Source: Cocleimonas sp. | GTDB taxonomy: Bacteria; Pseudomonadota; Gammaproteobacteria; Thiotrichales; Thiotrichaceae | Assembly (NCBI GenBank): GCA_023146675.1 | Contig: JAGLBQ010000010.1 | Location: forward strand, 1-10,290 | Length of the DNA stretch: 10,290 nucleotides | Direction: 5' to 3' | In this document: piece by piece, positions 7,438-10,290 of the stretch | Layout of the letters: every line of letters begins with the position of its first letter | Numbering within the stretch: position 1 is the stretch's first letter | The notes under the pieces: model-generated | Database searches by the model: none | The model's input: the letters and a program-made list of their open reading frames with translations, nothing else | Told to the model about the DNA's origin: nothing | Made by a program: the position numbers and the translations under genes

Positions 7438-7968
7438 TTAGTGAACCTCAGCAGTTAATTTAAAGTCATCTTTAGGCACAATTTTGATCATACCGTACAT
7501 ATAGGCGTGAGCAAGCCCACAATATTCATCACAAATCACAGGGAAATCACCAAGACGGGTAAAGTTAGTGGTCAGCTCAGAAACATAACCAGGAACAATC
7601 ATCGTATTCATATTACTGAAGGGAATGAGCACCCCATGAAGGACATCAAAGGATGCCATTCTAAATTTGATAGGTGTATTAATCGGTACTTCAACATGTT
7701 GAGGGTAAAAGCCGTAGCGTGCCGCCACCATTGTAACGACCAATGTACCGTCAGCATCTCGATGAACACCGAGCTTATCTTCCATAAACTCCCCTCCTCC
7801 AACACCAGAGGCAAGGTGTAAATGGGCGGAATCGATCACTTCTACATTGCTAGGGGGATGCACATTTTCAACAGCAGCATAATAAATGATGAGTACCCAA
7901 GTAAGAAGAACGATCACTGAGGTCATGATTATCCACTTTTTCTCAAGTGGATCAATATGGATGGACAT
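7438..7968 (-). CDS. cbaB: ba3-type cytochrome c oxidase subunit II with CuA site
   Basis: The subunit carries the binuclear CuA centre that accepts electrons from cytochrome c. The 176-residue protein has a single membrane helix (about 12-31), shorter than the two-helix subunit II of A-type enzymes and matching ba3 oxidases. CuA ligands are all present: His111 in FDVLHGV, then Cys146, Glu148, Cys150, His154 and Met157 in CDEYCGLAHAYM. The Gly/Glu-rich stretch at 55-62 precedes the cupredoxin fold. AGGAAG lies before the ATG at 7968, which is 14 bp after the small upstream gene. It is translated together with subunit I, since the TAA and ATG are adjacent. The dedicated SCO and PCuAC chaperones downstream presumably load this CuA site. 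Confidence 0.96.
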   Translation of the reverse strand: MSIHIDPLEKKWIIMTSVIVLLTWVLIIYYAAVENVHPPSNVEVIDSAHLHLASGVGGGEFMEDKLGVHRDADGTLVVTMVAARYGFYPQHVEVPINTPIKFRMASFDVLHGVLIPFSNMNTMIVPGYVSELTTNFTRLGDFPVICDEYCGLAHAYMYGMIKIVPKDDFKLTAEVH

Positions 7969-7982
7969 ATCGTTAGCTTCCT

Positions 7983-8135
7983 TTAATTAAGCGAACCACG
8001 AGCAACAAATAGCTCAAACCAGAAGTAAAGAAAACCGAGACTAAACAGTATTCCGTAAACGAACAGGATCGCCCATGTCCCTTTCGGCGAACTCTCAAGT
8101 ATTTTCTTTTGTTCTTCTTCAGACATTTTTTTCAT
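7983..8135 (-). CDS. Small membrane peptide, ba3 oxidase subunit IIa-like (50 aa)
   Basis: This short gene is easily missed. It encodes 50 residues: a charged cytoplasmic start (MKKMSEEEQKK), then SPKGTWAILFVYGILF and a continuous hydrophobic helix (about 21-44) ending in FVARGSLN. The arrangement of a Pro-Lys-Gly entry, one helix, and a terminal F-ARG matches subunit IIa of the Thermus ba3 oxidase, which supplies the second helix missing from the short subunit II. AGGAAATAGT provides a ribosome site six bases before the ATG at 8135; an internal ATG at codon 4 is possible. It is the first gene of the operon, 14 bp before subunit II. The homology call rests on my recollection of the Thermus peptide and on context, so function is probable rather than shown. 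Confidence 0.85.
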   Translation of the reverse strand: MKKMSEEEQKKILESSPKGTWAILFVYGILFSLGFLYFWFELFVARGSLN

Positions 8136-8288
8136 ACTATTTCCTAGTGGATTTAACCCTTAAATAATACATTTTTATTTAAAATCCAATTAACCAGAAT
8201 AAAGATAACGTTAACAACTGACGTTACAAGTATTAACAAGCTAATTATTAATGGACTGTATTAAGTTACACTACCTATTAATAAAAAT

Positions 8289-8310
8289 ATAGCATCAATA
8301 TGCTATTTTT
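8289..8310 (+). terminator. Small U-tract hairpin, possible weak terminator or attenuator
   Basis: ATAGCAT (8289-8295), loop CAAT, and ATGCTAT (8300-8306) form a perfect 7-bp stem followed by five T residues; an A-tract precedes the stem, so the other strand has a similar layout. The stem has only two G-C pairs, so termination strength would be low. It lies between the two divergent genes rather than after a gene, so it may instead be an operator or a chance structure. Confidence 0.3.
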
Positions 8311-8322
8311 GAAAAAGGAGTG

Positions 8323-8364
8323 CATTGCGAATTATCAATGACGCTTGATTGACAATTCGCAATG
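8323..8364. repeat. 17-bp inverted repeat with 8-base loop
   Basis: CATTGCGAATTATCAAT (8323-8339) is mirrored by ATTGACAATTCGCAATG (8348-8364) with one mismatch; the outer 11 bp are perfect. The loop is GACGCTTG. It is far longer than expected by chance in this region and is the strongest non-coding structure in the window. It could be an operator for a dimeric regulator serving both divergent units, a leader hairpin, or a small dispersed repeat. Confidence 0.7.
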
Positions 8365-8384
8365 AAAAACCGTGTTTGAGGGTG

Positions 8385-8414
8385 TTATGTTGCCATTTGG
8401 GTGACATAAATCAA
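8385..8414. promoter_or_regulatory. Imperfect dyad overlapping an FNR/ANR-like box
   Basis: TTATGT (8385-8390) and ACATAA (8404-8409) frame a dyad with an inner CC/GG pair. The partly overlapping 14-mer GTGACATAAATCAA (8401-8414) matches 8 of 10 fixed positions of the FNR consensus TTGAT-N4-ATCAA. An oxygen-responsive Crp/Fnr-family regulator would make sense for a terminal oxidase operon, but the match is imperfect and no firm promoter is positioned beside it. Confidence 0.3.
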
Positions 8415-8639
8415 TGAATAGAAAGGTTTGCTAGTATTGATTGCTAGTTTTTTATACATTAATATGAGCATATTAGTTTCTACTTATATTAAAAATATAC
8501 TAACGATTTATTTCCATTAATAGAGAAAGTAAGTTAGATTCTATTTAATGATGACATGGTTAGATATTCAATTTTACAGTAGTAAATTGGTTTTTTTATT
8601 CCATAAACATAATCATGTATATAATATAAGGATTAACTA

Positions 8640-9083
8640 ATGAAGGCATTTTTATTATCTTTCTTTCTTATTGCAAGTAGTCTGGGTTCTATCAACACAG
8701 TCACTGCCAAAGATATTATTGGAGGCTTAACCTTGAAGGAAAATTTTGCCTTAGCAAAGAAATTCCCGATGCCCTCTGCTTGGCTTCTATCAGCTCAATG
8801 CTCTGCCTGTCATGGCACGATGGGGACTGAATTCAACGATATTATCCCTCCCCTAGCAGGAATGGATAAACAAGAATTTATTGATCGAATGCAGGAATAC
8901 AAAACTAAAGATGCCAATCAATTTATTGTCATGGGCATCATCACACAACCAATAACGGATGAAGAAATTGAAGCGATGGCAGGCTTCTTTGCCAAATTAA
9001 AACCAGTCTCTCGAAGCCAAGGAAAAGTACCTAACGATGTTGTCGTGCCTGACTGGGCTAATATGAATCAGGGAGCAAAGTAA
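8640..9083 (+). CDS. fccA: Monohaem cytochrome c subunit of flavocytochrome c sulfide dehydrogenase
   Basis: This is the small electron-transfer subunit that takes electrons from the FAD subunit encoded next door and passes them to soluble cytochrome c. The 147-residue protein has a Sec signal (about 1-23, ending VTA), one haem motif CSACHG at 54-59, and a probable distal Met in VMGII at about 98. The PPLAGM segment, the MQEYK helix and the TDEEIEAMAGFFAKL C-terminal helix are usual for this family. One haem rather than two matches the SoxE-like short form, not the dihaem Allochromatium subunit. AAGGA lies seven bases before the ATG. The stop at 9083 is followed five bases later by fccB, so they are co-transcribed. 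Without fccB it could only be called a c553-like cytochrome. Confidence 0.88.
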   Translation: MKAFLLSFFLIASSLGSINTVTAKDIIGGLTLKENFALAKKFPMPSAWLLSAQCSACHGTMGTEFNDIIPPLAGMDKQEFIDRMQEYKTKDANQFIVMGIITQPITDEEIEAMAGFFAKLKPVSRSQGKVPNDVVVPDWANMNQGAK

Positions 9084-9088
9084 TCAAG

Positions 9089-10290
9089 ATGAACAATAAA
9101 AATTTGGATAAAAAGAAGGGTATGTCCCGTCGTCAAATGCTGAAAATGCTAGGCGCAACGGCTGCAACGTGTGGATTACTTGGCGCATCCAGTAAAGTCT
9201 TTTCTAAAAGCGCCCCACATATTGTTATCGTTGGTGGTGGAATTGGCGGGGCTTCTGCCGCTAAATACCTTCGTTTACTCAATGCTGATGTTAAAATCAC
9301 CCTGATCGAACCTAATTCACAGTATATCTTCTGCCCAGGTAGTAATGAGGTTATTCCTGGTTGGATCACACTAGAAGATTTAATGGTCACCTATACCGCC
9401 TTAAAAACACGTTATCATGTCAATGTGATTCATGATAAAGCAAAAATTATCGACTTTGATAAAAAGCAACTCCGCTTAGAAAAAGGCACAGTACTCAATT
9501 ATCATAAACTGATTGTATCCCCAGGACCGATGCATGGTTATCATGCTATTGAAGGCTTTAGCAAAGAACTTGCCGAAGGTGCTTTTCCATCCGCTTATAA
9601 TGCGGGCAAGCAAACCATGAATCTACGCAATCAGATTCTTGCCATGAAACAAGGTGGAACGGTGATTATCGCTCCGCCAGAAAATGACTATCGTTGCCCT
9701 CCTGCTCCTTATGAACGCGCATCCTTTATTGCCTCGATGCTCAAAGAAAAAAATCCAACTGCTAAAATACTCATTTTAGATGCGAAAGATAGCTTTGTTC
9801 TTTCTGATAACTATATCTTTTATTGGGAAAAGACCTTTGGCTATGGCACTGACAACAGCATGATTGAGTGGGTACCAAAAAAGAAAGGCGGTAAAGTAGT
9901 CAAGCTGGATGCCACTAATCACGCAGTCATCACCGCAGATGGACAATCACATAAAGGTGATGTGATTAACATAATCCCTCCCGAAGCCGCAGGATTATTT
10001 GCCTTACAAAATGACCTAGCAGATACACAATGGTGTCCTGTTGACTTTTTAGACTTTAGCTCAATGCGCCATGATGATGTCTATGTGATTGGGGATAGTG
10101 TTGATGGCGCACCGATGCCAAAGACAGGTTATATTGCCAGTAATCAAGCGCGGATTGTTGTTCAGGCAATTAATGATGAACTACATGGCAGAGAAATTAG
10201 CACTCCGTTCATTATCAATGATTGTGTTGCAATGGCAGGGCATGACTATGGTATGGCGCTCTCCACAACCTTCCGCTACGCAGGCAAAGG
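9089..10290 (+). CDS. fccB: Flavocytochrome c sulfide dehydrogenase, FAD subunit, 3'-truncated by window edge
   Basis: The enzyme oxidises sulfide in the periplasm and passes electrons through FAD to the cytochrome subunit. 400 codons are visible, out of roughly 420-430. A Tat signal with SRRQMLK (13-19) and a hydrophobic stretch to about 33 shows folded export. The FAD-binding GGGIGGASAAKYLR starts at 49. Cys82, four residues before NEVIPG, matches the cysteine that covalently holds FAD in the Allochromatium enzyme. Cys203 (DYRCPPAPYERAS) and Cys379 (NDCVAM) correspond to the redox-active disulfide that handles sulfide; WCPVD at 315-319 and VIGDSVDGAPMPKTGYIA at 333-350 are further family blocks. 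The ATG at 9089 was chosen because it gives a proper Tat n-region; a second ATG at 9122 lacks usable spacing. Sulfide:quinone reductase is the alternative, but Tat export, the cytochrome partner and Cys82 argue against it. Confidence 0.93.
   Translation, partial: MNNKNLDKKKGMSRRQMLKMLGATAATCGLLGASSKVFSKSAPHIVIVGGGIGGASAAKYLRLLNADVKITLIEPNSQYIFCPGSNEVIPGWITLEDLMVTYTALKTRYHVNVIHDKAKIIDFDKKQLRLEKGTVLNYHKLIVSPGPMHGYHAIEGFSKELAEGAFPSAYNAGKQTMNLRNQILAMKQGGTVIIAPPENDYRCPPAPYERASFIASMLKEKNPTAKILILDAKDSFVLSDNYIFYWEKTFGYGTDNSMIEWVPKKKGGKVVKLDATNHAVITADGQSHKGDVINIIPPEAAGLFALQNDLADTQWCPVDFLDFSSMRHDDVYVIGDSVDGAPMPKTGYIASNQARIVVQAINDELHGREISTPFIINDCVAMAGHDYGMALSTTFRYAGK

Larger units (their letters stand above)
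8136..8639. other. Divergent AT-rich intergenic region between oxidase operon and fccAB
   Basis: About 500 bp with no convincing gene on either strand; the longest reading frames are under about 20 codons. Both flanking units are transcribed away from it, so it must hold both promoters. I cannot fix either promoter. For the oxidase side, TTGTTA and GTTAAT (minus strand, 8217-8212 and 8194-8189, 17-bp spacer) are a weak pair. For the fcc side, TTGATT at 8437-8442 and TAATAT at 8460-8465 (17-bp spacer) are a weak pair. The individual repeats and dyads are listed separately. Confidence 0.7.

Noticed and set aside
8620..8625. Perfect TATAAT hexamer just upstream of fccA
   Set aside because: It lies only 14 bases before the ATG; transcription would begin inside the ribosome site, and no -35 box fits, so it is probably chance in AT-rich DNA.
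9133..9390. Minus-strand 85-codon frame opposite fccB
   Set aside because: It lies over the Tat signal and FAD-binding motif of fccB, which is clearly the coding strand.
9089..10290. Sulfide:quinone oxidoreductase identity for the FAD protein
   Set aside because: Tat signal, coupled cytochrome c gene, the FAD-attaching Cys position and the YRCPPAPYERAS motif fit flavocytochrome c better.

Overview
The window looks like a chromosomal piece from a sulfur-oxidising member of the Proteobacteria, most likely a gammaproteobacterium. That is inference, drawn from a flavocytochrome c sulfide dehydrogenase, a proteobacterial-type haem A synthase and copper-assembly proteins, and moderately AT-rich DNA. 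The genus cannot be fixed from sequence alone. I see no mobile element, tRNA, rRNA or CRISPR array.

Positions 1-8135 hold one long minus-strand gene cluster, read from right to left, with very tight spacing (overlaps of 4 bp to gaps of about 30 bp). It is almost certainly an operon for a ba3-type (B-family) haem-copper oxidase and its assembly. The order is: a 50-residue subunit IIa-like membrane peptide (8135-7983); CuA subunit II (7968-7438); subunit I (7437-5758); a periplasmic dihaem c4-like cytochrome (5740-5021); a CcoI/FixI-type copper P-type ATPase (about 5002-2516); a SCO copper chaperone (2487-1780); a PCuAC copper chaperone (1777-1313); an unrecognised lipoprotein (1300-800); and haem A synthase (803 to beyond the left edge). 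Logically, the cluster supplies the enzyme, its probable electron donor, copper delivery, and the a-type haem.

Positions 8136-8639 are a roughly 500-bp AT-rich divergent intergenic region. It holds a strong 17-bp inverted repeat (8323-8364), a small U-tract hairpin (8289-8310), and an imperfect dyad overlapping an FNR-like box (8385-8414). No gene is visible there.

Positions 8640-10290 hold a plus-strand pair: a monohaem cytochrome c (fccA-like) and a Tat-exported FAD protein (fccB-like, running off the right edge). Together they form a flavocytochrome c sulfide dehydrogenase. The two divergent units make a coherent route from sulfide through FccAB and periplasmic cytochrome c to the ba3 oxidase and O2.

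The most unusual point is the copper ATPase. Its conserved N-terminal Cys-rich metal domain is open in frame back to the stop codon of the cytochrome gene, yet contains no ATG, GTG or TTG before that domain. An ATC directly after a 6-bp stem-loop is the best start candidate.
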